DNA of 64,000 nt from Undaria pinnatifida (lineage: Eukaryota > Sar > Phaeophyceae > Laminariales > Alariaceae). The notes under the pieces were generated by a model. It was not told the DNA's origin. It made no database searches and was given only the letters and a program-made list of their open reading frames with translations. The stretch covers positions 13,857,684 to 13,921,683 of the forward strand of contig JABAKD010000001.1 in assembly GCA_012845835.1 (NCBI GenBank), given 5' to 3'. Numbering within the stretch: the stretch's first letter is position 1; each line of letters opens with the position of its first letter. This document shows positions 1 through 10,411 of the stretch, piece by piece. The translations under genes and the position numbers were made by a program.

Positions 1-314
1 TGCTTCTCATCGTATTGGTGGCTGGATGCGTCAACGAGTGTCAAGGGCGCGTCCGTGGTACTTGTGGCCGTACCCCCTGCGGTACTCTTTGCTCCTTCGA
101 ATGTAGTCACCCCCTCGCTTGAGATGGAAACAAGCGTCGATTCATCGCTGGGCGCCACGTTCATTGCAGTTTTTTGTGGATTGGAAATGGAGTCTTGCTC
201 CGGTTGACTTGGTTCAATGGCACCGGATTCGATGTTCATTTCAACTAGCTGGTTGAAAGAGGGTGCTTGATCTAGTTCGCTGTGGTCGATCGCGTCGGGC
301 GATTTCGTTGGCTC
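1..314 (-). CDS. Locus A, downstream exon running off the window
   Basis: The frame is open from the acceptor GTTCTAG (315-316) to the window edge, 104 codons plus 2 bases, and has phase 0 like the upstream donor at 1073. The peptide begins EPTKSPDAIDHSELDQ and is acidic and Ser/Thr-rich but lacks the YSEF repeat, so it may be the start of a distinct C-terminal region. It contains in-frame ATGs, so a separate gene start cannot be excluded. Confidence 0.45.
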
Positions 315-3300
315 CTAGAACGGTGTCAACGGGAGACATGGGGTGTTGGCCGCGACGCAAAAGGAACGGAGGCAAGAGTGTTCGTTGTTTCATCACTGTC
401 CAACCGGTGAAGGTGGAGCATGTTCCACGGGTGGGGGGAGCGAGGCGAGCTGAAAGACAGCAGAGAAGTGTTGGTTAGGGACAAAATCAATGTAAACTAG
501 AAGTTTTCAAAGGGTTTTCCAACGATGTTGAATACTTCCTCAAACGAGGCGTGCCGCCAAGCAGAAATACTGTAGGCAAAACCTTCTATCTCTTCTATCG
601 ATAGGTAAGTACTGACGACAACGTCCAAGGTTCAAGTACTTCGTGGTACATGCAAACATGGGGCGACACGCCGCCACAAGTACCTCCTCCCTGTCATCTC
701 CGTTTAAAAATTGAATAATTTTACCAAGAGAGGTTTTGCTTCCACGATGGCGTTTCTTAGACCTCCTTCATCTCGTTGGGCTCACCCCAGTGTCCAACGC
801 CCTCTCCCCACGCATGCTACGGTAGGGGTGCACATTCATCTTTTATCAGGCTCCTCAATGGGAGAGCGGAAAACCCCAGCTAAACCTACAAAACCTGAAA
901 AATTAGGGAGGGACCCCGATGTACAATCCCATGGCCTAGGTGTGACGGGAAAAAATTCTCTAAAGCAATTACGATATTCTGACGGGAATGAGTATTTCCC
1001 ACTCCTGTCAGTCAGAAATATGTTGACCAAAAAGGGCCACCCCGATCGCAGCACGAGTCTCCGTTCTTCTTACCTCGCCGCGAGAACCGTCTTCTTCCTC
1101 CTCCGTCGCGGTATCCTCGAACTGGTTGTACAGGTCCTCATCGTTCTCCGTCTCTACCTTGCCCTCCCCTCCCCACACCGGCTTGGCCTCTTTATCCACA
1201 CCCTTGCCCCCCTTCCCCCGCTCCGGTTTCGCCTCTTCATCCACTTCCTTTCCCTTCTTTTCGTCCTCTTCCGACCTCGTCATGCTAGCTTCTTCTATAC
1301 AATCCCTCAACTCGACAGAAGCTCCTTCCTCACCTCGTTCGGCCTCCAATCTCCCATTATCTAAATCCGTCTCCTCCTGACCGCCCGGCTTCTCACCGCT
1401 GCCCTTCTCCGAACGGTTCCCAACCTCACTGTGCAGTGCATTCCTCTCCTTGCTGCGCTCCCCTTCATCCAATACCTCCCCGCCGCCTTCCTCCTCTCTA
1501 CCCGCTAACTCACCACGGGGCTCCTCCTTTTCCTGTTTGGTACCCTGCTCCTCCTGCCCGTCCGCTCTCCCCTCGTTCAATACTTGGATGCGTCCCTTCT
1601 CTCTGCTGTCTCCAACTTCAATACACAGCTCCTCTTTCGCTATTCCCTGCCCCTCCTCCTCTGGCCTCTCCTTGTTGGCATTCTTCAATTTCTTCTCCGA
1701 CTCGCCTTGAGGCTCTTCTTTTCTCACCTCGTTCCCTAACATTATTCGGGGCTTTTCTGTCCTTGCTTCGCCCTCCTGTTTCTCCTTCTCCCCCTCTACC
1801 TCTTCCGGTGTATTGCTACCGTTACTCTTGATCCGGGGTCTCTCCTCCCCCTCCGTGACCCCCTGCGTATCCTCCTCCTTCTCGCACGCCTCCTCACTCG
1901 TGCTTCCGTTCTCCGCCCTATCTGCTAGCTTACTGTGAGGCTCCGTCTCCTGTTGCACCCCTCTTTCTCCGGGTCGCTCCTCCTTTTCTTCTTCTTGCAC
2001 TCCCTCTTCGGTCTTCTGACCCTCCTCTTCTCCTTGAGCTCCCGGTTTGCGGTTACCAGCCTTCCCTGCAGTCTCCTCAAAATCAATGTGCAGCTCCTCC
2101 TCCCCCACACCCCGCTCCTCAGATTCCGGCTTCTCATCCTTGTCTTTCACGGCGCTATAAACTGCGTCGCTATGCCCCTCCCCCTCCTCCTCTTTGACCT
2201 GTTCTGTGTCCTTCTCCTCTTTCACCTCATCCGCTTTGGCTTTGCTACCCTTGTCTACGGCATCGCCCACCTCACTAGAGAGTTCCTTCCTCCCCTCATT
2301 GGCCTCCTGCATGCCCTTCTCTTCCTCTGTCTCATTCAGTTTCTCCCAGGCACCCTCTCCTTCCCCGTGTTCAAACTCGCTATGCACCTCCTCTATTTCC
2401 TCTCCCTTCTCAAAATTTCGTGCTCGTGGTTCAGGTCTCTCCCCTCTCCCTCTCTGCGCAGTACCATTGTCTAACTCGCTATGGGCCCCCTTCCCCCGTC
2501 CGTCGAACTGTGCCTGTATCTTCGAGTCCGTCCCCGCTTCTCCTAGCTTATCACTGCTGGTCTTTCCAGCAACGTCGCTAATCTCGGTGTACGCGCCCTC
2601 CTCCCCCCCCCGCCCCTCAAATTCTGGTTTGTCTCGGTGATCCTCGTCTACAACATCCGCTAGCTTGATTTGGGGCCCTTCCTTCTCTTCTCCTTGGTTG
2701 ACCTGCTGCGTTTTCTTCCCCTCCCTGACGTCTTCTGGCCTTTTGCTGCTGCTCTTCTCTGCGCCGTCTTGTATCTCGGCGTTCACCCCCCCCTCCCCGC
2801 TTTGCTCCTGTTCTTCCGGTTGTCTGTCCGCAGAATCGTCTACCTCGCTAATAGGCTTCTCCTCCCCCTCTGCAGGCTCCTGCGCCTCCTTCAATACCTC
2901 CACTTCTTCCGTCATATTGCTTCCGCCTCTTTCCGCACTGCCGCCGAACTCGCTGTACGGCTCCTCCCTATCCTCAATCTCCTCCTCCTCCGCCCCTCGC
3001 CCCCCTTGTTCCTGGCTCTTCATGATTCCCTTCCGAAAGCCATCCGCTACCGCGGCACGGAGAGGCTCCTCTCCTACCTCGGCCTTCTTGATCTCCGCAT
3101 CCCCCTTCTTTTCTTCTGAGTGCTTGGAGTTACCCAGCTCCGCATATTTCCCACGAGCCACCTTTTCCAAAACGTTGCGAAGTGTGTGGGGCTTTCGTGT
3201 GGGATTCCGGGAATGCCGTGTGGCCCCCGTATGATTCCACCATTATGAGATAAAGCCTGTTTGTACTAGTCTAAGGCTCCTAAATACACGCGTGCTACGA

Positions 3301-6300
3301 TAGAGGTGCACCACTATTTTTCTTAATACTACCCCTCAATTTGGGAGCTTAAAACCTCTCCCAAAATCTGACTTAGGAAAAACAAAAACTGCTAGCGGAT
3401 GGAAAAAAAAAACATGGTCTAGGTACACAACGAGAATCATGCCCAAAAAAATGCCAATTGCCGACGATTTTGGGATGAGGATCCCCTTTATTCAAAGACC
3501 ATTTTCACACCGGAAGTGCTACTTCTATCGTAGCATGCGTCAGTGTCTGTCCTAAACCCCAAACCAAACTTCTAACCTAACTCTTGCCCAACGCTAACCA
3601 AACGATGAACCCGGATCATTGACCTACACAGGGATACCTTGTCTGTCAAACTTCCAAATAATCTACTAGTATCGACAAAACATCTTGACAATATTTGAAA
3701 CAAATCTGAATCGTGACGCGTTTTCTACGCTATTTCATTTGTTAGTACCGTGACATGATGAAGGCGATCGATTTTCAACCACGCTACACACCTTCTCGTC
3801 CTTTTCCTCGTCCTCCTCCTTTGGTGTTTCCTTGCTTCTACTCTCCATACGGTGCCCTAACTCGTTGTTGGTCTCGTCCTTTGAATATTCGGGCTCCGGC
3901 CCGCCGTTCCCTTCCTCCCTCCCCTCCTCCTCCTCCTCCAGCTCCTCCGCTGATCGATTGCTGGTACCCTTCACTGCACCATTCCCAAACTCGCTGTAGA
4001 TTGCTTCCTCCCCTCTCCCCAGTGCCTCTTGTTTCGGTATTTTCCTGCTGACTTGGCCCGCGACGTTAGCTACTTCATCACGGGAAACCATGTCCCCTTC
4101 TTTGACCAACGCATGCTTCCCTCCTACCTCCTTATGCGGGTCCCCATCCCCCTCCCCATCGTTGGGCCTGTTCTCGTCACGCTTTTCTGTAATCCCCCCG
4201 AAAGTCCCTTCCTCCGCTCCACCCCGTCCCCCTTCCACGGAACTATTTGTGCTGCCTGGCTCCGCAAAGTCTTCTAACTCGTCATGGGGCACCCCGTTCC
4301 CTTGGTCAATCACATCCTCTTTCTCCCCTTTCCCCGTAAGATTGTCCAGCTCCCCTTCCACCCCCTCCTCTTCCTTGGGTTTGCTGTCGCTGCTCCTCTC
4401 TGCACTGTCCGCAAACTCGCTGTACGCCTCCTCCTCGCTAATTCTTCCTTGCTCATCATACTGTCCCTCCCTGCTGTATGTTTCCTGGCCGTCTCCTAAC
4501 TCGTTGTGGGGCTTCTCGCCCCCCTCCTCAACCACCTCCTGCTTATCCTTCGCCTCCTTGTCTCCATCGCCCTCCTCTCCCAGATTGATGTTGCTGCTCT
4601 TCTCAGCACTATCCTCAAACTCACTGTTCGCCTCCTCCGTGCCGCCTCCACACTCCTCATCCTCCAACCTCTTCCCTATGCCTATCTCCTCACCGCGCTC
4701 TACATCGTCATGAGAGTCCTCGCCCCCCTCTTCGACTCCCTCCTTCTTGTCCCCGACTTCCTTCTCTTCTTCTTCCTCCGATCTCGGATTGCTGTTGCCT
4801 TCCATCTCCGTACTGTCTGCAAATTCACTGTACACCTCTTCCACCTCCTCCTCCTCTCGACCCCCCCCCCGCTCATATTCTTCCTGCATCTTACTGCTGA
4901 TTGTTTCCGTATCGTTTACCAGCTTGACATGAAGTTCCTCCCTCATCTCCTCTTCGACCTCCTTCTTCTCTCTCTCCTCTTTTCCCCCCGTTTCCTCCTC
5001 TTCCGATTGTTTACCTCCACTCGTTTCCACGCTGTCTCTAACCTCGCTCTCCAACGACCCATTCTCTCCCTGCCCCTCCTTCTGCTTGTTCGCTTCCTCT
5101 TCTGTGTGCACCCTCGTGATTCGGTTGTTTTCCACCCCGTCCCTTAATTCATCGCGAGTCCCCCTCCCCCACTGTTCGAGCGCCTGCGTCTCCTCCAAAC
5201 CCTGGACATCTGCCGATGGTCTGCCATCGCCATCATGTCCGTTGTCCCCATAGTCAGTATCCACAGCCTTCCTATCCCTCTGTTCTTCTTCCCCCTCTTC
5301 CGCTTCCGTCTTCCGGGTGCAGTCGCTCTCCGTGCCATCCCCTAGCGCGGTGCGAAGTGTTTCCTCACCCTTCTGCGCTTTCTGTTTCTCCAGCTCCTTC
5401 ATATCGTCCGAGTACTGGTCACTTCCCTTCTCCGCGCTGTCCCCAAGCTCGTCACTTCGGTGCACCTCCTTCTTCTCCTCCTCCTTTTGGTCACCTCCGC
5501 TACCCTCCGCATTCGGTGTATCGGTTTTATCGTTCTCTCCATCATCCCCTAACCCGGTGTGAGGTGCTCTCCCCCCCTCATCGAGTTCCTGCTTCCCCTT
5601 TAACTCCTGGGCCACTTCCGATGGCTTTCCGTTACCCTTTTCCGCACTGTCCACAAACTCATCACTGCTGTACAGCTCCTCCTTCTCTTCCTCCCCTTGG
5701 TCGTCTGCGCTACCCCTCTCTTTCGGCATCTCGCTTCCATCGACCTTCGTGCCATCTCCCAACCGGGCGTGAGGTGCGTTTCCCCCCTCCTCGGCCTCCT
5801 GCTTCTCCTCCAACTCTTCAACCCCCTCCGATGGCTTGCCGCTGCCCTCCTCAATGCAATCCCCAAACTCATCATTACTGTTCAGCTCCTCCCTCTCCTT
5901 TTCCTTCTCCACTTCGTCGCCCCCCCTACCTCCTTCTTTGGGCATATCGTTTCTACCGTTTTTTGCACCATCTAAACGCGCGTCATCGAGATCCTCACCC
6001 CACTCCCCGGCGTTCTTCTTCCCCTTCAACTTCTGCAACTCCTCCGATAACGTATCGCCCCTCTTCTTTGCAGTTTCTCCAAAGCCATCACTGCTGTGCA
6101 GCTCCTCCTTTTCGTTCTCCCCTTGCCCGTTGCCTTTGCTGCCATCCTGTTTTTGCGTCTGGCTTCTATCATTCTCCGAGTCATGATTGTGAGGTACCAC
6201 CCCCCCTTTATCGGTCCCCTCCTTCTCCTCCAACTCCTGCACCCCTTTCGATGGCTTGCCACCACCCTTTTCCTCACTGTCTCCGAGGTCGTCACTGCTG

Positions 6301-9300
6301 TACGGCTCCCCTTCTGTCTCAGCCTCTCCACTTCCCTCCTCTCCCGGCATGTAACTTATGCAGTTCTCCAGACCGTCGTCACGAACTGCCCTTTCCTCCT
6401 CCTCGGCCTTCTGGTTCCCGCCCAACTCGTGTACCGCTTCCGATGGCTTGCTACTACCGTCCCCAAACTCATCACTGCTGTACACCTCATCCTCCTTCTC
6501 CCCTTCGGTGCCTCCGGCAGCTTTCCCTATGGTGACTTCATGTCTGAAATTGTCCGTGCGACCCTCTGGCTCGTCATGAAGCCCCTCACACCTCTCTTCG
6601 GCGACCTCCTTTTTTTCCAACTCCCCACCGTCCGATCTAATGTTGACGCTCTTCTCGATGCTGCCACCAAACTCGCTCTGCACCTCCTCCCTCTCCTCCG
6701 CCCCCTTCCCTATCCGCCGCCCGTCCCCTCCCGACATATCTCCCGTACCAAGCTCAACCCCACCCCCGCCCAAGGCGCTGTCCCCGCCCCCCTCCACCTT
6801 CTCTGGCTTGCCTCCCTCTTCATCGTCCTCCTCCATGCCACTCCTCCGCTCCTCCTGATCCTGCCTTATCCCCTGCCCTTCCCCTCCCGGGTCCTCCCGC
6901 CTGCCACTCTCAGCACCATCCCCTACCTCGACAGGCCCCCGTGCATCTTCGTGTTGAGCTCCTGCCCCTCCCCCCTCATTTCCCATTGTTCTTACCAACT
7001 CTTCCTGGTGGTCCTCATCGGCAAACTCACTGTACTGGTCGTCTTCGTCATCGCTAGGACCCTGTCCTTCCATCCCCGCCACAGGTGAGCGTCTATCCTC
7101 GAAACCCTCGGTTTCGTGTTGCTTAACCATTACAGATATGCCTCCTGGGATTTCGACATCGCCGGAGGGCTTTGCTTCCATCCCCGCCACAGGAAAGCCT
7201 CCCGGTGCGGAGCGGTCAACTTTGTCTTGTCGAAATGTTACAGGCATGACTCCTGGGGTTTCGTCATCACCAGGGCCTTTGCCTTCCATCCCCTCCCCAA
7301 GAACGCCTCCCGGAGAAAAACTGTTCATATTTTCTTGTCGAACCGACACAGACATGCCTCCCGAAATTTCGTCATCGACGATCTGAGGTGATGGAACGCC
7401 TTGGTCTTGACCCGCGGTGGTATCCCCGCTTGGGGCAAAGCCTTCCAGACCTTGCAGTGGGGGAGGGTCGCGGGGTTTACCGCCCTCCGTGATTGCCTAC
7501 ATGAAGGGCGGGGGGGGGGGGGGGGAGTGGGTAGAGATGAATTCCATGGAAAAGGTGCACCCCTTTTTCCTTTCTTCAGAGACTGGTGGCTTGATAAAAA
7601 CAAGCTCTATACCTCACCCAAAAAGTGACTTAGTAGTAGAGTGAACTGAACGAACGACCCGATGACCAAACTCATGGCCTAAGCATCAAACACGTTACGG
7701 ATGGCAAAAAAAAAAAAATAATGACGACATTCCGACGGTTTTTGGGTTAAGGAGACGCCGTCATGCACAAACAGAAAACGTAAGGTTGGCCGATACGTGC
7801 TACCTCTGTTGGAGCGCGCGTCTCGATGAGCTTGACGGACGACCGCGACCACCCCCAGTATGTCAATCCTCGACGCGTGCTACGATAGAGGCGCACCACA
7901 TTTTTTCATAAAAGGTTTATTGCCAAAAATCGGTATACCTTAGTACGACGCCTGCTACGATAGAGGCGCACCACTTTTTTTCTGATAAGGTTCATTGCCG
8001 AAAGTCGGTATACCTTAATGCGACTCGTGCTACGATAGAGGCGCACCACATTTTTTTTCTGAGGTGTTCCTCGCTTTCGGAGGTCAAGACATGTCTTTTC
8101 TTAACCCAAAAAAACTTATTTGAACAAAGATAAACAAACTGCTTTAATCCCGGACCAAAACAGTCCCATGGCCTAGGTAGCCAACGAACAACATGAACAA
8201 AAACGTAAAAAAACCGATTTATCCGACGATTTTGGTTCAAGGATCCCCGTTATGCAGAAACCATTTTTTTTCAGACGAAACGCGCTCGATGCCTCTATCG
8301 TAGCACGCCGCTTTGGTAACTTCAACAGCTTAACAAGTGCCAGGTGCGTGTTATTTCCACCAATTCGTCACTTCTACGTCACACGCCAACATGGGGTGGC
8401 ACATTTTTTTGCAGCCAAGAGACACCAAAAACTTGACGGAGACCCTTGCCTGCGGACGTACCGTTCTGTCGTCCTTATAAACCCGAGTTGTGTTTTTGAC
8501 GACAACATTTTCTGGCGTATGCCTACGCCGTGAGACAGTCCATCCGCATTGTGGGCGTACAGTTTTTTCTTTTGTCGAAAGCCAGATTTTTGGGTAGGGC
8601 ATGTGGAGTCTAAAACAATCCTCGAACTCCGAGAAAGCATTCGGTGCGGCACTCCTACGATGCGTGCTACGATACAGGTGGCGCTTTTTGACCAAAAATA
8701 CTTTCTGAACGGGGGCGGGGCTCCTTAACCCCTTCACTGCTGGAAACTTTTTTGGGGACAATTATACTTGAAGTTAATATAGGAAGGGATTTTGGGGCTC
8801 TAGAGGGGTTAACCCCGAATCGTCGGGAGTTTTTTTTTTGTTTTCTAGGTTGAGGTCTTCTATAATTCCCAGGCCTTGTGAGTTGGTTCATCGAGACGCA
8901 TTTTTTAAGTCTTAACCTCAAAACAAAAAGAAAGTTTTTCTGGAGAGGTAGCAGCCGTCCTTTGTGTTGGGCAAATATTTTAGTGGGCCATGGAGATTGT
9001 TCATCGGGCTGAACTGCACTCTTTTTCTTTTTTGTAAAGAATGCATTTTTGGGAGGGTGAGGTCTAGAGAGAGAGCTCGGCAAGTGAGTGGAGCGTCATA
9101 AAAAACGGTTCATCCATCTACCGTAGCACGCTCACCTCCTCCTCCGCCGCCGCCGCCGCTGCCGTCTCTGCCGTCCCCCCTTCTCGCCGGCGCGTCTCCC
9201 CCCTCCCCCCTAAAGAACCAGACCCGCTCCTTCTCAGCCTTGACCTAATCCCAATGGCGCTCCGATTACGCCCTCTCCTTCCGGCCCCGCCCCCAGCTTT

Positions 9301-9540
9301 CGCGGGCGACCGAGACCCTCGCTCTCCGGCCGAAGAGATTGGTCTGCGCAAGACGCGTCTTCGGCTAACCCCACCCCCGATGTCGACAGTCCCGCCGCTT
9401 ACTACGACGCCGCTTTCTTCAGCAGTTTCGGTGGGACGTGGTCGTCGTGAGCTGCCGCCACTGCTACGGGAGGGGTTGTGAAAGAGGCGGGGTATCCGGG
9501 CACCCCCGGCCTCTAGTGCTTGCCCCCGGCTTTGCTCGAC
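1..9540 (-). CDS. Locus A: very large acidic repeat protein, spliced, incomplete at both ends
   Basis: Model: exons 9540-9136, 7382-3792, 3161-1074 and 314-1 (runs off the window). Every junction is phase 0, giving about 2,130 visible codons. The protein is dominated by Glu, Gly, Asp, Lys and Ser, with no membrane segment or catalytic motif that I recognise. A roughly 71-residue unit recurs, built on a YSSDEFGDSAEKG-like block, a KPSE block, an ELEEKQ block and a PHxxLGDG block. Donors are GAG/GTGAGC, AAG/GTGTGT and GAG/GTAAGA. Acceptors are CACCTCAG, AAAAG and GTTCTAG; the second junction is the weakest. No ATG in the visible part is a convincing start, so the 5' end lies upstream. The function is unknown; the composition suggests a disordered, highly charged scaffold-like protein. 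Alternatively it could be two or more adjacent genes. Confidence 0.5.
810..1058 (+). mobile_element. MITE-1 copy a, in a locus A intron
   Basis: The left end is GCATGCTACGGTAGGGGTGC and the right end is GGCCACCCCGATCGCAGCAC, an imperfect inverted pair. The interior contains the family marker CCATGGCCTAGGTG. No coding capacity was seen. Its right terminus lies 15 bases from the predicted splice donor at 1073. Confidence 0.6.
1074..3161 (-). CDS. Locus A, second acidic repeat exon
   Basis: This 696-codon open frame has the same composition and motif grammar as the previous exon (YSEFGGSAE, HSEFEHGE, LHIDFEETAGK and similar). That supports one gene or a very close duplicate. There is no in-frame ATG at its 5' end; the frame is open back to about 3242, as expected for an internal exon. 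Possible acceptors are at 3162-3163 (AAAAG) and 3192-3193 (CGAAAG), both phase 0. The 3' end has a near-consensus donor, GAG/GTAAGA at 1073. Read-through continues to a stop at 1008 inside a MITE, so that tail is probably not translated. Confidence 0.6.
3289..3541 (+). mobile_element. MITE-1 copy b, in a locus A intron
   Basis: The terminal inverted repeats are CGTGCTACGATAGAGGTGCA and CTACTTCTATCGTAGCATGC, about 250 bp apart. The interior keeps the family markers CATGGTCTAGGTACACAACG and CCGACGATTTTGGGATGAGG. It lies wholly inside the predicted intron 3162-3791. Confidence 0.65.
3792..7382 (-). CDS. Locus A, main acidic repeat exon
   Basis: The frame is open for 1,197 codons. It begins with three 36-residue repeats, each with a [DE]-E-I/T-P/S-G-G-x-x-V-x-x-[RK]-Q core followed by an SPGG/APGG and VAGMEG block. 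About fifteen or more diverged units of roughly 71 residues with YS-x-EF-x-DSAE motifs follow. An ATG occurs at 7355, but the first 36-residue repeat already starts upstream of it (DDEISGG), directly after the acceptor CACCTCAG. The ATG is therefore probably internal. The frame continues past the proposed donor at 3791 to a stop at 3735. The strand-opposite frames in this region are Ser/Pro/Leu-rich shadows. Confidence 0.65.
7510..7525 (+). repeat. G homopolymer, about 16 bases
   Basis: This uninterrupted G run lies just upstream (gene sense) of the acceptor region of locus A, where it reads as a C run. Similar tracts recur throughout the window. Confidence 0.9.
7545..7823 (+). mobile_element. 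MITE-1 copy c, degenerate
   Basis: The left end retains only AGGTGCACCCC. The right end reads ACGTGCTACCTCTGTTGGAG. The interior contains CATGGCCTAAGCAT and CCGACGGTTTTTGGGTTAAG, matching other copies. It lies in the 1.75-kb intron of locus A. Confidence 0.45.
7875..8024 (+). repeat. Tandem 75-bp copies of a MITE-1 left end
   Basis: The motif GTGCTACGATAGAGGCGCAC (first base varies) recurs at 7876, 7951 and 8026, exactly 75 bp apart. Each is followed by a T-rich stretch and CGGTATACCTTA. The third copy is the left end of the complete element that follows. Confidence 0.75.
8025..8308 (+). mobile_element. MITE-1 copy d, best preserved
   Basis: The ends are CGTGCTACGATAGAGGCGCA and GATGCCTCTATCGTAGCACG, a near-perfect inverted repeat. 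The interior carries CCATGGCCTAGGTAGCCAAC and CCGACGATTTTGGTTCAAGG. No open frame of interest is present. It is non-autonomous by its size of about 284 bp. Confidence 0.7.
8659..9131 (+). mobile_element. MITE-1 related element e, ending at a splice donor
   Basis: The left end is GCGTGCTACGATACAGGTGG and the right end is CATCTACCGTAGCACGCTC. The interior differs from the short copies. It contains a block (8703-8830) with CTTAACCCCTTCACTGCTGG and GGGGCTCTAGAGGGGTTAAC that also occurs at 19.5 kb and 58.6 kb. The right end overlaps the predicted intron start of locus A (9135). Confidence 0.5.
9136..9540 (-). CDS. Locus A, most upstream visible exon (candidate)
   Basis: This is a 135-codon frame with no stop and no ATG. 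It is bounded by an acceptor (a C-rich tract then CACGTTAG at 9541-9542) and a strong donor, GAG/GTGAGC at 9135. Both ends are phase 0, matching the next exon at 7382. The peptide is rich in Arg, Gly and Ser and ends in an alanine run followed by EEE, so it is more basic than the rest of the protein. The intron begins with a MITE-1 terminus. Coding status is inferred from splice signals and phase only. Confidence 0.35.
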
Positions 9541-10057
9541 CTAACGTGGATCGGAGGGGGGGGGGGGGGGGCGGGGGGGGGAAACACGGTCAGCAGGAAA
9601 AGGGGGGAAGGAGAGTGTGTGGTTCATTGCAAGTCGGAGGAAGGCGGCGTGTAAGAAAAAGACTGGCGACGGAGGGAAGGACGGAGGGAGGGAGGTCTGC
9701 AAATGTACGTTAGCGAGAAGTGGAGGTTCGCAGGCACATAGATGCGAGAAGGATGTGGTTTTAGAGGAGACGTGGGGAGGGGGGGAAGGGAAGGAAGGAA
9801 GGAGGGAGGGAAAGGAGGAGTAAATCACCCTACAGCCGAAGCCTCAGAAAGAGCAAAACTTGCCCAAACAAGAGGTGCTACCCATGTGTAGCGCGAGTCA
9901 ATGGGCAGGGTGGTCAACTCTAACAGCTGGTGGGTGCTGACTATCCGACTCGTTACCTGTTTTTCGTCCTTCCGACATTGTTCAGCATGGGACACAGTGT
10001 CGATCACTGCTGAAACACGTCCAGAAAGAAGAAAACCAAGGAAAAAATCATAAATAA
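9541..10057. other. G-rich and purine-rich stretch without a supported gene
   Basis: Long G runs at about 9557-9590 are followed by GGAGGGAAGG-type purine DNA to about 9820. The open frames here are Pro/Ser-rich on one strand and Gly/Lys-rich on the other, as composition alone would produce. Upstream exons of locus A could lie here, but I cannot define one. Confidence 0.5.
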
Positions 10058-10411
10058 TTGAAAAAAAAGTCCTTACGGCTTACACAAGCGCCACCGCCGC
10101 CTCACCTGCTTCCTAAGATGCATCACGCCATGGCGGCTGGATACTCCCGAGGTGGCAGCGCTCCTCTCGTATCGAACCTTTCGCCATGCAAGAAGGGGCG
10201 CGGTTATGGGTCGAAGATGAATGGCCGGGGAGGGGGCGCGGCGGGGGGGGGCAGGGGGATCGATGGAGGTCGGAAGGGGGAGGGCAGAGGGGTAGGAGGA
10301 GGAAGGGGGAGATTTCTGATCGCGTTCTCCTCTGTTTCTTCCGCAGCTTGCGTCGATGCTGTGGTGGCGTTGAACCGTGCGCAATGCCGCTTGAGACGCC
10401 TATATTTCTGA
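10058..10411 (+). CDS. Small Gly/Arg-rich ORF, doubtful
   Basis: The frame spans 117 codons and contains an ATG at about 10117 (MHHAMAAGYSRGG). A Gly/Arg/Lys-rich middle comes from G-rich DNA. Within it, a strong acceptor (CTCTGTTTCTTCCGCAG at about 10330-10346) precedes a short tail, CVDAVVALNRAQCRLRRLYF, then a stop. The acceptor suggests a spliced plus-strand gene of which only the last exon is clear. No family is recognised. Confidence 0.2.
   Translation: MKKKSLRLTQAPPPPHLLPKMHHAMAAGYSRGGSAPLVSNLSPCKKGRGYGSKMNGRGGGAAGGGRGIDGGRKGEGRGVGGGRGRFLIAFSSVSSAACVDAVVALNRAQCRLRRLYF

Noticed and set aside
2194-6858. Long plus-strand frames opposite locus A (Ser/Pro/Leu/Phe-rich, up to about 440 codons)
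   Set aside because: They are the complement of Glu-rich repeat codons; composition explains their openness and they lack repeat conservation in their own frame.
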